A model generated the notes under the pieces. That model did not search any database, was not told where the DNA came from, and saw nothing but the letters and a program-made list of their open reading frames with translations. Below, one piece after another: positions 18,222 through 26,523 of a stretch of 64,000 bases of DNA. The stretch comes from CAVOHU01 sp963817885. Lineage in GTDB: Bacteria; Acidobacteriota; Vicinamibacteria; Vicinamibacterales; JAKQTR01. A program made the position numbers and the translations under genes. The stretch spans positions 310,001 through 374,000 of the forward strand of contig CAWFQE010000002.1 of assembly GCA_963817885.1 (NCBI GenBank). The letters run 5' to 3'. Each line of letters begins with the position of its first letter. Within the stretch, counting starts at the first letter, position 1.

Positions 18222-18467
18222 TCAGCGAAACAGGTACGACCACCAGTGCACCAGGAGGTATACGAGCAGTATCAACAGCACGGCGACCAGCCCGCCCGAT
18301 AGTGAGCCGATGCGCTTGTAGGTGCGAGCGGCGTGTTCCTGCCTGGCAGCGGCGCGCTGCTGGATCTCCAGCAACTGCTGGGTGACGCGCTTGTACTCGG
18401 CCAGGTGCTCTCGCTCGGTGTCGCGGATCTCCTGCAGCAGCTTGAGGATCTGGTCGTCGGGTTCCAT
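18222..18467 (-). CDS. Small coiled-coil membrane protein
   Basis: 81 residues. Residues 1-50 are a charged amphipathic helix (IRDTEREHLAEYKRVTQQLL), probably a coiled coil, followed by one C-terminal membrane helix (GGLVAVLLILLVYLLVHWW). Likely a bitopic inner-membrane protein with the coiled coil in the cytoplasm. No family recognised. Confidence 0.6.
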   Translation of the reverse strand: MEPDDQILKLLQEIRDTEREHLAEYKRVTQQLLEIQQRAAARQEHAARTYKRIGSLSGGLVAVLLILLVYLLVHWWSYLFR

Positions 18468-18478
18468 TGATCACCCCG

Positions 18479-18943
18479 TTATGGCGTCTCGATCCAGGCG
18501 TTGACGATGTCGAAGAAGGCATGCGCTGCCTGGCGCTCGAGCCACGGCGAATGCCCGCAGTTCGGGAGCTCCTGGTATTCGAGATGCGGGATGTACGCTC
18601 GCAGATCGTCCCGGATCAGAGGGCCCGGATGAGGATCCTGCGCCCCATGAATCATCAGTACGGGCCCGGCGATCGCGGCAAAAGCCGCCGGATACGTGCC
18701 GTCCAGCTGCAGACGCACCATGTCCGACCAGGTCTCATCGTGCGCCGTCGCATCGAGCCCGGGGAGCTCGTCCGACTCGTCCTCGATGTCGAAGCCATAG
18801 ACTCGCGTCATCACGCGGCCCGCCAGGGCCAGCCCCAGTTCCCGCGCGAGCGGCGCGACGTCTCCAGCGGCCGCCGGCCCGCCGTGCAGCGCGATCACCG
18901 TTTCCATCCCGCTTCCGTACTCCCGCACGACCAGGTCAGCCAT
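18479..18943 (-). CDS. Internally deleted alpha/beta hydrolase
   Basis: 154 residues that match the two ends of an alpha/beta-hydrolase: the N-terminal strand and oxyanion turn (VIALHGGPAAAGD) and the C-terminal part with the acid/His region (VLMIHGAQDPHPGPLIRDDL, LPNCGHSPWLERQA). The middle, where the nucleophile elbow GxSxG should sit, is missing: ARELG runs straight into cap-like sequence (RVMTRVYGFDIEDE). Family members are about 280 residues, so roughly 130 residues seem lost in frame. It is probably inactive as a hydrolase. Confidence 0.6.
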   Translation of the reverse strand: MADLVVREYGSGMETVIALHGGPAAAGDVAPLARELGLALAGRVMTRVYGFDIEDESDELPGLDATAHDETWSDMVRLQLDGTYPAAFAAIAGPVLMIHGAQDPHPGPLIRDDLRAYIPHLEYQELPNCGHSPWLERQAAHAFFDIVNAWIETP

Positions 18944-19034
18944 ACCGTTTCGCTTCGTCCTGTCAGAATTACGGTGTCTTCGTCGCGCGTACTGGTACCA
19001 GTGCGAAAGCACCTGGCTGCGCGTCAAGCGCTCT

Positions 19035-20345
19035 TCACCTGCCGGGCGGCTCCATGAGCGCCTGGTAGACCAGGGTCGGGAACGTGGTTCTGATGTCGGT
19101 CGCATTGGGCATGAGCTGGATCATCAGCACCATGACCAGTCGCGCCTGAGGGTCTACTCGATTCACCGAACCGTAGGCGCCGCCCCACCCGAAGGAGCCG
19201 ACCGAGTCCATCCCGTTGGCGCCGAACCGGTCGGTCGTTTCGAAGCCAAGGCCGAATCCCAGGCCGGTTGCCGAGTGCAGCGACCCGACCTGATTCGTGG
19301 TCATCAGCTCGACGGTTCGGGGCGCCAGGATGCGGACCGGCCCCAGCGCGCCATGGTTGCGAATCATTTCGAGGAATCGCGAGTAGTCGCGGGCTGTCGA
19401 GAGCAGCCCGGCGCCGCCCGCGAAGCTCCGGCGTGGACCGTCCACGTAGTCGCCCTGGCCCTTCGCGCCTTCCGGGGCGCGAGTGATTCGTCCGTCGCTC
19501 CCGCTGGCGTACACCGTCGCCAACCGGTCACGCTGCACGGGAGGGAGGAAGAACTGGGTGTCCTTCATGCCGAGTGGATTGGTGATTCGCGTGCGCACGA
19601 ACTCATCGAGCGGCATACCGGAAGCTCGCTCGACGACGCAGCCCAGCACGTCGATGCTGTAGCCGTACACCCACGCTTCGCCCGGCTGGGCCACGAAGGG
19701 CAGCGACGCCAGCCGCTCCATCGTCTCGCAAATCTGCTCACTCTTGTCGGCCGTGTACCACCCCATGCCGGCGGCAGGCCCCAGGCCTTTCGCCTCGTAG
19801 AGGGCGGAAACCTGGCTATCGGTCCCGTACGAGATACCGGCCGTATGCGTCATCAGATCGCGGATAGTGATGGGGCGCTTGGCTGGGACAAGCGTCAGGC
19901 CAGTCTCGTTCCGCACGGCCACCGTTGTCTTCGCGAAGGCAGGAATGAATCGGCTCACCGGGTCGTTGAGACCAATCTTCCCCTCCTCGAAGAGCGACAG
20001 GATTGCGGTGCTCGTGATCGCCTTCGATTGCGAGGCAATCCGGAAGATGGAATCAGTCGCCATGCGGCGGCCGGCTTCCTTGTCGCTCCATCCCACGGCC
20101 CGTTCGTAGACCGGCTGCCCGTCGCGAAGCACGAGCGCCACGGCTCCGCCGATGCGGCTCTGGTCCACGTATTGCTGCAGCGCCCTGTCGATGCGCGCGA
20201 GTCGCTCAGCCGAAAAGGCGGAGCCCGGCGCCGCGGTCGCAGCAGGCGGTCGCACCGCCGCCTGCGTCGCCCCGGGCGACTGCGCCGAAGGGCTGATGCC
20301 GGCAAGCGAAATCACGACCGCAAGACCGCCGAGTAGTCCTCTCAT
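19035..20345 (-). CDS. Secreted serine beta-lactamase-like hydrolase
   Basis: 436 residues, class C beta-lactamase/esterase family. A signal peptide (GLLGGLAVVISLAGISPSAQ) is followed by the penicillin-binding fold. SxxK is SQSK in FRIASQSKAITSTA, and the second motif is YGYSIDVLG (Tyr-x-Ser). GGAGGTG lies four bases before the ATG at 20345, which fixes the start. Substrates in this family range from esters to D-amino-acid peptides, so neither resistance nor cell-wall function can be assigned. It is not obviously in an operon. Confidence 0.9.
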   Translation of the reverse strand: MRGLLGGLAVVISLAGISPSAQSPGATQAAVRPPAATAAPGSAFSAERLARIDRALQQYVDQSRIGGAVALVLRDGQPVYERAVGWSDKEAGRRMATDSIFRIASQSKAITSTAILSLFEEGKIGLNDPVSRFIPAFAKTTVAVRNETGLTLVPAKRPITIRDLMTHTAGISYGTDSQVSALYEAKGLGPAAGMGWYTADKSEQICETMERLASLPFVAQPGEAWVYGYSIDVLGCVVERASGMPLDEFVRTRITNPLGMKDTQFFLPPVQRDRLATVYASGSDGRITRAPEGAKGQGDYVDGPRRSFAGGAGLLSTARDYSRFLEMIRNHGALGPVRILAPRTVELMTTNQVGSLHSATGLGFGLGFETTDRFGANGMDSVGSFGWGGAYGSVNRVDPQARLVMVLMIQLMPNATDIRTTFPTLVYQALMEPPGR

Positions 20346-20643
20346 CGTCACCTCCGCGCTGAACGTCCGTCCTGATCGCGTCCATTGCTTTCGCCGCTGC
20401 CGTGGCCGGGCCACGGCCGCCGCGCGAATCAGCTCGCGCAGCGGCCTTCTGCGCACGTCCGTGCTCGCGGTGATGCGAACGACCCGCTTGGAGCGCCGGC
20501 TGCGCGATCATCGCGCTGGGCATCGTTCAGATCAAGCCCACGGGCGACCAGGCTCTTCTACCGGCGGCGCGCGGCATGAGCGGCCTCGATCCAGCGGTCC
20601 AGGGGATTCGCCGACACGATCTGCCGAACGACATCGGATGGCG
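20346..20643. other. Intergenic region, nothing recognised
   Basis: About 300 bp between two minus-strand genes. Short open frames here are Arg-rich with no domain character. No repeat, hairpin with a T-tract or convincing promoter was seen; the promoter of the serine hydrolase presumably lies here. Confidence 0.4.
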
Positions 20644-21291
20644 CTACGCGCGCTTGCGCAAGATGACATGCATAGCGCGCTCACCAGCGACGTGCTGCGC
20701 ACACTCATAACCAAGTGCCGGCAAGTCCAGCCCCGCAAACAGTGCTTCACCATTGCCGAGCAGCACCGGCCTGACGCCCAGGTGCAGCTCATCGATGAGG
20801 CCCGCCTGCAGATACTGGCGAATCGTCGCGACGCCACCGCCGATGCGGATGTCGCGGTTCCCGGCAGCTGCCCTGGCCTGGTCGAGCGCGGCGCGGATGC
20901 CGTCGGTGACGAACCGAAATTCCGTCCCACCAGCCATCCTGAGAGGTCGCCGCGGATGATGGGTCAGCACGAACACCGGGGTGTGGTAGGGCGGCTCGTC
21001 ACCCCACCAGCCCTTCCAGCTCTCGTCCGGCCACGGGCCGCGGATCGGACCGAACATGTTGCGCCCCAGGATCCAGGCGCCGAGACCGGCCATGGCCTTC
21101 GCGGCGAAGTCGTCATCGACGCCCGTTTCGCCGCCCTCTTCGCCGTGCATGTGTTGCCAGGTGCGCGTGCAAAAGAACCACTCCATCAGGGCGTTGCCGC
21201 CGACGCCGAGGGGATTCTGCAGGTCCTGGTCCGGACCGGCGCCATAGCCGTCAATCGATATCGCGAAACTGCTGACGCGGACCTTCGGCAC
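20644..21291 (-). CDS. RibD C-terminal-domain (dihydrofolate-reductase-like) protein
   Basis: 215-residue NADPH-binding reductase fold. It begins KVRVSSFAISIDGYGAGPDQ (20-residue strand with the substrate Asp), has LGAWILGRNMFGPIRGPW and the cofactor-binding IRIGGGVATIRQYLQAGLID, and ends with ELHLGVRPVLLGNGEALF. Members are RibD-like reductases or orphan enzymes, not classical DHFR. The start is GTG at 21291, supported by AGGAGG with seven-base spacing. Confidence 0.87.
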   Translation of the reverse strand: MPKVRVSSFAISIDGYGAGPDQDLQNPLGVGGNALMEWFFCTRTWQHMHGEEGGETGVDDDFAAKAMAGLGAWILGRNMFGPIRGPWPDESWKGWWGDEPPYHTPVFVLTHHPRRPLRMAGGTEFRFVTDGIRAALDQARAAAGNRDIRIGGGVATIRQYLQAGLIDELHLGVRPVLLGNGEALFAGLDLPALGYECAQHVAGERAMHVILRKRA

Positions 21292-21333
21292 GATGCGCCT
21301 CCTTCCAGCGTTCGCCGAGAAACGGAACCGGCC

Positions 21334-21672
21334 CTATGAACCGCCGACGACCTGAATGGCGCCAATCGACAGGAGCGCTTCGAACATGTTTGCGGCGCCG
21401 CCGTGCTCGACGATTCGCCCCTTTGACGACGCGATCGAAGTTGACGCCCGTGATCTCCACCCGTGTGCCGGTCGGCCTGATGCCCAGCCAGTGGCCAAGA
21501 TGGGTGGCGCGCGCGGTGATTCGTGTCGCGACCCAGTCGCCCTCCGCAATTTGACGCTCGACGGTGAGGTGCAGATCCGGGAAGGTCTGCCGAACGCCCA
21601 CGAGGTGAGCACGCATGGACTCGAGGCCAACCGCTCCGCCACCTGTGGCGTAGACGAGCCAACGCGCGACGA
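21334..21672 (-). pseudogene. Remnant of a SnoaL-like ester-cyclase-fold protein
   Basis: The translation on the minus strand gives LESMRAHLVGVRQTFPDLHL, VERQIAEGDWVATRIT and RVEITGVNFDRVVKG, then after one extra A near 21430 GRIVEHGGAANMFEALLSIG and a stop at 21334. This matches the C-terminal two-thirds of SnoaL-like proteins. The N-terminal helix and start are absent, replaced by unrelated sequence next to tmk. The truncation is real; the internal one-base shift may be a sequencing error like others in this window. Confidence 0.65.
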
Positions 21673-21704
21673 GGCAGGTTGCGGGCGGGCGGCCCGAGGC
21701 GGAC

Positions 21705-22307
21705 TCAGGGGCTGGACGGCAGCGCAAGGCGCGCCAGGACCTCGCGCGCGACATCGGCCGCCACCTCTCCGACCGGCCGCGTCGCGTCCAGGACCACCCA
21801 GCCGTGCTGGATCGCCTGACGCAGGTAGCTGTCGCGCACGCGCCCGAGCATGGCCAGGTCGCGCTCGTACTTGTCGCGGTCGTGCTCCTTGCGCCGCGCC
21901 GCGTGCTCGGCCGCCAGGTCCAGCAGAAAGGTGACGGTGGCACGCGGCAGGCCGATCTGCACGCTGTCGACCCACGCGGGATCGAGACCCTGGGATTCAC
22001 CATAGGCGACCGACGAGGCGGTGTAGCGATCGCAGATGACGAAGTACCCGTCGGCCAGCCACTCCTCGATGCGAGGGCGGAATTCGTACCGGTTGGCGAT
22101 GTAGAGCAGCTGCATCGTGTCGGGGCCGTAGTCGCGCTCGCCCTGCAGCGCGCGCCCGATCTCGGTGCCGATCGCGGTCTTGTAGTCCGGGAACGACAAC
22201 GACTCGACACGGTAGCCGGCCGCCTCGAGCCTGGCGTGCAGTTGCCGCGCCTGCGTCGCCTTGCCGCTCTGGTCCATTCCTTCGAACGCGATCAGCATCC
22301 CTGGCAT
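21705..22307 (-). CDS. tmk: Thymidylate kinase
   Basis: Phosphorylates dTMP to dTDP. 200 residues with the P-loop FEGMDQSGKATQ, the DRY motif FVICDRYTASSVAYGESQGL and an Arg/Lys-rich LID region (EHAARRKEHDRDKYERD). The P-loop is GMDQSGK rather than the common GxDGxGK. ATG at 22307 is placed by AGGAGG four bases upstream. Confidence 0.93.
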   Translation of the reverse strand: MPGMLIAFEGMDQSGKATQARQLHARLEAAGYRVESLSFPDYKTAIGTEIGRALQGERDYGPDTMQLLYIANRYEFRPRIEEWLADGYFVICDRYTASSVAYGESQGLDPAWVDSVQIGLPRATVTFLLDLAAEHAARRKEHDRDKYERDLAMLGRVRDSYLRQAIQHGWVVLDATRPVGEVAADVAREVLARLALPSSP

Positions 22308-22341
22308 ACGCCTCCTGACAACGAGCCCCACGGTGACACGT

Positions 22342-22477
22342 GTCCGGCGGGTCTGAGGACCCGCCCTACATCCTTCATACCGCCGCAGCACGGGGTCCGG
22401 CGAGTCTGAAGACGCGCCCTACATCCTTCATACCGCCGCAGCACGGGGTCCGGCGGGTCTGAAGACCCGCCCTACTC
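22342..22477. repeat. 53-bp tandem repeat containing a palindrome
   Basis: Copies begin at 22342, 22395 and 22448, exactly 53 bp apart; the third is cut short at about 22477. Each carries a hairpin of the form GGCGGGTCTGAAGACCCGCC followed by CTAC, and copies one and two end in CATCCTTCATACCGCCGCAG. Copies differ at a few bases (GAGGAC in the first; CGAGTC/GACGCG in the second). The truncated third copy supplies the lysA stop codon (complement of CTA at 22472-22474). Confidence 0.9.
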
Positions 22478-23714
22478 CTCGAGCGCCAGCAAATCGTCGA
22501 TCGTCTGCCGGCGCCGGATGACACGCCACGTCCCATCATCGACCAGGACTTCGGCAGGCATCATGCGGCGGTTGTAGTTCGACGCCATCACCGCTCCGTA
22601 GGCGCCGGCGTCGCGAATCGCCAACACATCGCCCACCTCGATCGGCCCCAGGCGGCGATCGTGGCCGATGCGTGTCGCTCGTCTCGCAGAGCGGGCCGAC
22701 GATCTCGTACACGCAGGCGGGCCCCTGCCGCGGGCGAACCTCCTCGATGCGATGAAATGCGCCGTACAGCGCGGGCCGGATGAGCTCGGTCATTCCCGTG
22801 TCCAGCACGACGAAATCGGGCGACTCGGGGTAGGTCTTCCGGTCGGTCACGCGACCCACCAGCACCCCGGATGGCGCCACAAGGAATCGCCCGGGCTCCA
22901 GCAGCAGGTGCAGGCCCGTCTCGCGCACCGCCGGCAGCACGGCCGCCGCGTAGGCCTCCGGATCGGGCGGAACCGACCCGTCGTAGGCCACGCCGAGGCC
23001 GCCGCCGACATCGAGGTGCTCGAGGTGGGTTCCGCCGGCGCGCACCTCCGCCGCCAGGTCGGCGAGCGCCCGCGAGATTTGCGCCATCGGCCCCATGTCG
23101 AAGATCTGCGATCCCAGGTGCGCATGAAGGCCGACCGGCTCGAGCCCCGCGCAGGTGGCCATCGCGCGAAACAACTCCGGCACGTGCTCGATCGGCACGC
23201 CGAACTTGTTCACCCGTCGCCCGGTCGAAATATGCGGGTGGCTGTGGGAATCGATGTCCGGATTCACGCGAACCGCGACGCGCGCTCTCACGCCCCGGGC
23301 ACGCGCGATGGCGTCGATCCGGTGCGCTTCGCCGTCCGACTCGATGTTGATGGCCTTCACACCGAGCGCCACCGCCCGCTCCAGCTCCGCGTGCGTCTTG
23401 CCGACGCCCGTGAAGACGATGTCCTCCGGCGAGAAGCCCGCGCGCAGGGCGACGTCGATTTCTCCGCCCGAGTTGGCATCGGCCCGGCAGCCGAGCGAGC
23501 GGACAAGCCGCACGATCCCGAGCGTCGAGTTGGCCTTGAGTGCGTAGTGCAGCGAGTGCGGATAGCTTGAAAACGCGGCGGCGAGCGTCGCGTGCGCCTC
23601 GCGCACGGCAGGTGCGCTATAAATATAGAGGGGGGTCGACTCGTGACGGACGATCTCCGACAGGGAGACGCCGTCGCAGGTCAGTTCGCCGCCGGATCGT
23701 GCCAGTCCCGCCAC
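22472..23714 (-). CDS. lysA: Diaminopimelate decarboxylase (one frameshift as read)
   Basis: PLP enzyme that makes lysine from meso-diaminopimelate. About 413 residues once the frame is restored. The fold-III barrel begins with the PLP lysine in YALKANSTLG; the His/Gly motifs HAHLGSQI and DVGGGLGVAY bind cofactor; the second-subunit motif GPLCETSD is present. Just after it, one extra base near 22670 diverts the frame; correcting it yields GHDRRLGPIEVGDVLAIRDA and NYNRRMMP to a stop at 22472. The start is GTG at 23714. The divergent sigma-factor gene starts 80 bp away. Confidence 0.92.
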
Positions 23715-23746
23715 AGTCCGACGATCTTAGCTCGCCCGTCATCGGT

Positions 23747-23775
23747 TTGACACTCGAAAACCTGTGGAGTATTCT
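23747..23775 (+). promoter_or_regulatory. Near-consensus sigma-70 promoter for the sigma/STAS/radical-SAM operon
   Basis: TTGACA (23747-23752), a 17-bp spacer and TATTCT (23770-23775), 19 bp before the sigma-factor ATG. It is the best sigma-70 match in the window and suggests housekeeping rather than autoregulated expression. Confidence 0.7.
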
Positions 23776-23794
23776 GCGACGCTGCTTGACTTGC

Positions 23795-24418
23795 ATGTCA
23801 CCGACCGAACCCATCCCCGCCGCTCCGGACGCCAACGCGTTGATCGAGCGATGCTTGAAGGGCGAACAGCTTGCCTGGGATGGCATCGTCCGGATGCACT
23901 GGCGCAAGGTGTTCAACGTCGCGTACAAGTTCGTCGGGCGACACGACGAGGCCGAGGACCTGGCGCAGGAGATCTTCCTGAAGATCTTCAAGTCGCTGGC
24001 GACCTTCGACCGGCGGGCCAACTTCCAGACCTGGCTCATCAGCGTCAGCCGCAACCTCTGCATCGATCACTACCGGAGCGTGCGCAAGGAGCGCGAAACC
24101 ATCGACCGGGACGTGAACGCGGACGACCTGTCTCCCGCGACAACCGACGCCAGTCCGCTCCGGCAGATGGAACGGCGCGACCTCGCCCAGCAGCTCCGAA
24201 AGGCCCTCAGCCAGCTGCCGGCCGCGCTGAAGGAAGCGGTCGTGATGAGGGACATCCAGGAACTGTCGTACCAGGAAATCGCGGAACAGTTACACTTACC
24301 GGAAGGAACCGTGAAGTCGCGGATCAACCGGGGACGCCGGGAACTCGCCCGGCAGATTCGCCGGCTGCCCGACATGGCGGAACCGCGCGGGACAGCCCTA
24401 GGCCGGCCGGGCCGCTGA
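23795..24418 (+). CDS. ECF-type RNA polymerase sigma factor
   Basis: 207 residues with region 2 (VAYKFVGRHDEAEDLAQEIF, then LKIFKSLATFDRRANFQTWL) and region 4 (LPAALKEAVVMRDIQELSYQ, EIAEQLHLPEGTVKSRINRG). It redirects RNA polymerase to alternative promoters. No zinc-binding anti-sigma gene follows; instead a STAS protein starts 14 bp downstream. The ATG at 23795 is the first after the strong promoter. The region 2.1 sequence is RpoE-like, but the group cannot be set without alignment. Confidence 0.92.
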   Translation: MSPTEPIPAAPDANALIERCLKGEQLAWDGIVRMHWRKVFNVAYKFVGRHDEAEDLAQEIFLKIFKSLATFDRRANFQTWLISVSRNLCIDHYRSVRKERETIDRDVNADDLSPATTDASPLRQMERRDLAQQLRKALSQLPAALKEAVVMRDIQELSYQEIAEQLHLPEGTVKSRINRGRRELARQIRRLPDMAEPRGTALGRPGR

Positions 24419-24432
24419 TCCGGAGTACGAGC

Positions 24433-24774
24433 ATGAATCTGACGATTGATCGGGTCAAGAACGTCGCGGTGGTTCGCATCGGCGAGAGCCGGCTGATGTA
24501 CCCCCTGCTCTCCGACTTCTCGGGCGCGGTGGTGGGCCTCATCACCAGCGAGACCCCGCGGATTCTGGTCGACCTCGCCCCGGTGGTCTACGTCGACAGC
24601 GCGACGATAGGATGCCTGATGGACCTGTATCGTCAGGCGACGGCGGCCGGCGGCTCGCTGAAACTGTGCGGGGTCCAGAAGCGGGTCGAGACGATGCTCT
24701 CGATGACCGGGGCCCAGAACTTCATCGATCTTCACGCCGACGAGCAGAGCGCCCTGGCGAGCTTCGGGGGGTAG
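24433..24774 (+). CDS. STAS-domain protein, anti-anti-sigma-factor type
   Basis: 113 residues covering one STAS domain: IDRVKNVAVVRIGESRL, then ILVDLAPVVYVDSATIGCL, where the Ser of DSATIG aligns with the phosphorylatable Ser of SpoIIAA-type antagonists, and a C-terminal helix. Such proteins sequester an anti-sigma kinase when unphosphorylated. No kinase or phosphatase gene lies nearby, so its partner is encoded elsewhere or it has been recruited to another role. It is two bases from the next gene. Confidence 0.88.
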   Translation: MNLTIDRVKNVAVVRIGESRLMYPLLSDFSGAVVGLITSETPRILVDLAPVVYVDSATIGCLMDLYRQATAAGGSLKLCGVQKRVETMLSMTGAQNFIDLHADEQSALASFGG

Positions 24775-24776
24775 CC

Positions 24777-25046
24777 ATGCGTACCATCAAGACCAGCACC
24801 GGCGCGGAAATCCTGCTGGACGCCGATCTTCTCCTGGTGGTCGAGACGCTCTACCAGGAAGTGACGGCCAAGCACGGACTCGACCGGTCCTTCGAAGACA
24901 TGATGCGCGAGATCCAGTTCCTCATCGACCAGATGACCGACGAGGAGCGTCGCGCCTACCTCGTCGAGAGCCTCTTCCTGAACACGGTGACGTTCGAGAA
25001 CGAGAAGCTCGGGTCCTACATGAGGAAACTCGCCGAAGGCAAATAG
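24777..25046 (+). CDS. Small helical protein of unknown function
   Basis: 89 residues, acidic and mostly helical (LLLVVETLYQEVTAKHGLD, FEDMMREIQFLIDQMTDEER, YLVESLFLNTVTFENEKLGS). No Cys, no membrane segment, no known motif that I recognise. Its position, two bases after the STAS gene and 21 bases before the radical SAM gene, implies a linked function. It could be a carrier or adaptor, but nothing shows that it is a peptide substrate. Confidence 0.7.
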   Translation: MRTIKTSTGAEILLDADLLLVVETLYQEVTAKHGLDRSFEDMMREIQFLIDQMTDEERRAYLVESLFLNTVTFENEKLGSYMRKLAEGK

Positions 25047-25067
25047 CCCTCGGTCACGCGTGCCCCC

Positions 25068-26429
25068 ATGTCGCTCAATCACCTCGCCAACCGCTTCACA
25101 TGCTCCTGGCCCTGGAGCATGGCCACGCTGCTCTGCGACGGCCGGCTGGTCTGCGGCTGCGCCGACCCGTACGGCAAGCGCGTGCTCGGCGACACCCGGA
25201 TCAGCTCAGTCCGCGAGATCTGGGCCGGCTCGACCGCCGACACCCTGCGCCGCGGATTGAACCTCGGCGGGTCCGACTTCTGCGGCGACTGCCCGCTCAA
25301 GCGGCCGCTCGGAGACGACGAACCGGCGCCCCAGCGTTCCCTCGACGCCGGCCTCCAGCCGAACCGGATCTTCATCGAGTGCACGGCGGCGTGCAACATC
25401 TCGTGCCTCGAAGCGTGCTGTGCGCCGGAAACCGGGATCACCCGCACGCGGCAGGCGGGCATGCTGGACTTCGAGATCTTCCGCCGCGTGGTGGACGAGA
25501 CCGGCGCCGCGCTGGTCCGAATCGACTTCTTCAACTACGGCGAAACGTTCCTCCACAAGCGCGCCGTCGAGATGTGCGAATACATCAAGAAGCGGTTCCC
25601 GCAGATCTACCTCTACACGAGCACCAACGGCCTCGCCTTCAAGGAAGAGGCGATCCGGCGCCTGGTCCACTCGGGCATCGACGAGCTGACGTTCTCCATC
25701 GACGGTGCGTCGCAGGACACCTACGGCCGTTATCGCCAGCGGGGGCGCTTCGACGTCGCCCTGGCGAACATGAGGACGATGGTCGAGGAGAAGCAGGCGT
25801 CGCGCCGCGATCTCCCGTTCATCAACTGGCGGTACATCCTCTTCAACTGGAACGACAGCGACCAGGAGATGAACCGCGCGCGCGCGCTGGCCGCCGAGAT
25901 CGGCGTGGACCGGCTGGCCTGGGAGATCACCGATCATCCCGAGCACGCCTTCTCGAGGCGGTTCCGCCCGGGCACGCCGGACTACGAGCAGATCCGCGAG
26001 GAAATCTGGGACACGAGCCAGCTGGGCAATGCGCTGCCCGGCGCGACGCCGCGGGCGAAAATCGACGTGCGCACCCTGTGGAGGGGCCGCCCCATCGTCA
26101 GCCGCGTGGGACAGACGGCCCGCGTCAAGACGCGCGTCCACAACCTGTCGGCCCGGGCCTTTCCGGCGCAGGCGACCTACGGCCGGCGGCTGGTGCGCCT
26201 CGGCGCCCAGCTCTGCGCCGAAGACGGCACGCTGCTGGACCTGAATCACGCGCGGGCGTTCCTGCCGTCGGCGCTCGGGCCGGGCCGCCAGGTCGACATC
26301 ACGATGGACGTGCCCGCTCCGGCACGACCGGGCCGGTATCAGCTGAAATTCGACCTCGTCTACGAAGGCGTGGATTGGTTCGAGGCGTGCGGATCGGAAA
26401 CCACCCGGCATCCGTTCCTGGTCCGGTAG
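25068..26429 (+). CDS. Radical SAM protein with N-terminal SPASM/twitch-like cluster and C-terminal beta-sandwich
   Basis: 453 residues. Residues 12-75 carry a twitch/SPASM-like Cys pattern (C12, C23 in CDGRLVCGCADPYG, C29, C31, then SSVREIW and C72GDC75), a module normally C-terminal. The radical SAM core follows; its cluster cysteines are in CTAACNISCLEACC (C105, C109, C113, C117, C118), which gives C-x3-C-x3-C or C-x3-C-x4-C instead of C-x3-C-x2-C. Later core motifs include FFNYGETFLHKRA, YTSTNGLAF and LTFSIDGASQDTYGRYR. Residues 340-453 resemble a CARDB/Ig-like sandwich (VKTRVHNLSARAFPA, PARPGRYQLKFDLVYEGVDW). The reaction is unknown; related proteins act in peptide or glycan modification. 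Confidence 0.82.
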   Translation: MSLNHLANRFTCSWPWSMATLLCDGRLVCGCADPYGKRVLGDTRISSVREIWAGSTADTLRRGLNLGGSDFCGDCPLKRPLGDDEPAPQRSLDAGLQPNRIFIECTAACNISCLEACCAPETGITRTRQAGMLDFEIFRRVVDETGAALVRIDFFNYGETFLHKRAVEMCEYIKKRFPQIYLYTSTNGLAFKEEAIRRLVHSGIDELTFSIDGASQDTYGRYRQRGRFDVALANMRTMVEEKQASRRDLPFINWRYILFNWNDSDQEMNRARALAAEIGVDRLAWEITDHPEHAFSRRFRPGTPDYEQIREEIWDTSQLGNALPGATPRAKIDVRTLWRGRPIVSRVGQTARVKTRVHNLSARAFPAQATYGRRLVRLGAQLCAEDGTLLDLNHARAFLPSALGPGRQVDITMDVPAPARPGRYQLKFDLVYEGVDWFEACGSETTRHPFLVR

Positions 26430-26465
26430 AACCCGGCTCCGGATTCGAGCGTCCCGTACGTGCCA

Positions 26466-26487
26466 AGGGCCGCGTTCCCGCGGCCCT
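26466..26487. terminator. Hairpin between convergent genes
   Basis: AGGGCCGCG (26466-26474) and CGCGGCCCT (26479-26487) form a perfect 9-bp stem with a TTCC loop, midway between the radical SAM gene and the stop of lpxC. No T-run on either side. Confidence 0.5.
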
Positions 26488-26523
26488 GCAGTCGAACCTC
26501 CCGTCGATCGCGCGATCCCGGAG

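Noticed and set aside
22342..22477. 53-bp tandem repeat as a CRISPR or replication iteron array
   Set aside because: Units are contiguous with no spacers, contain a full hairpin, and lie between housekeeping genes without replication genes.
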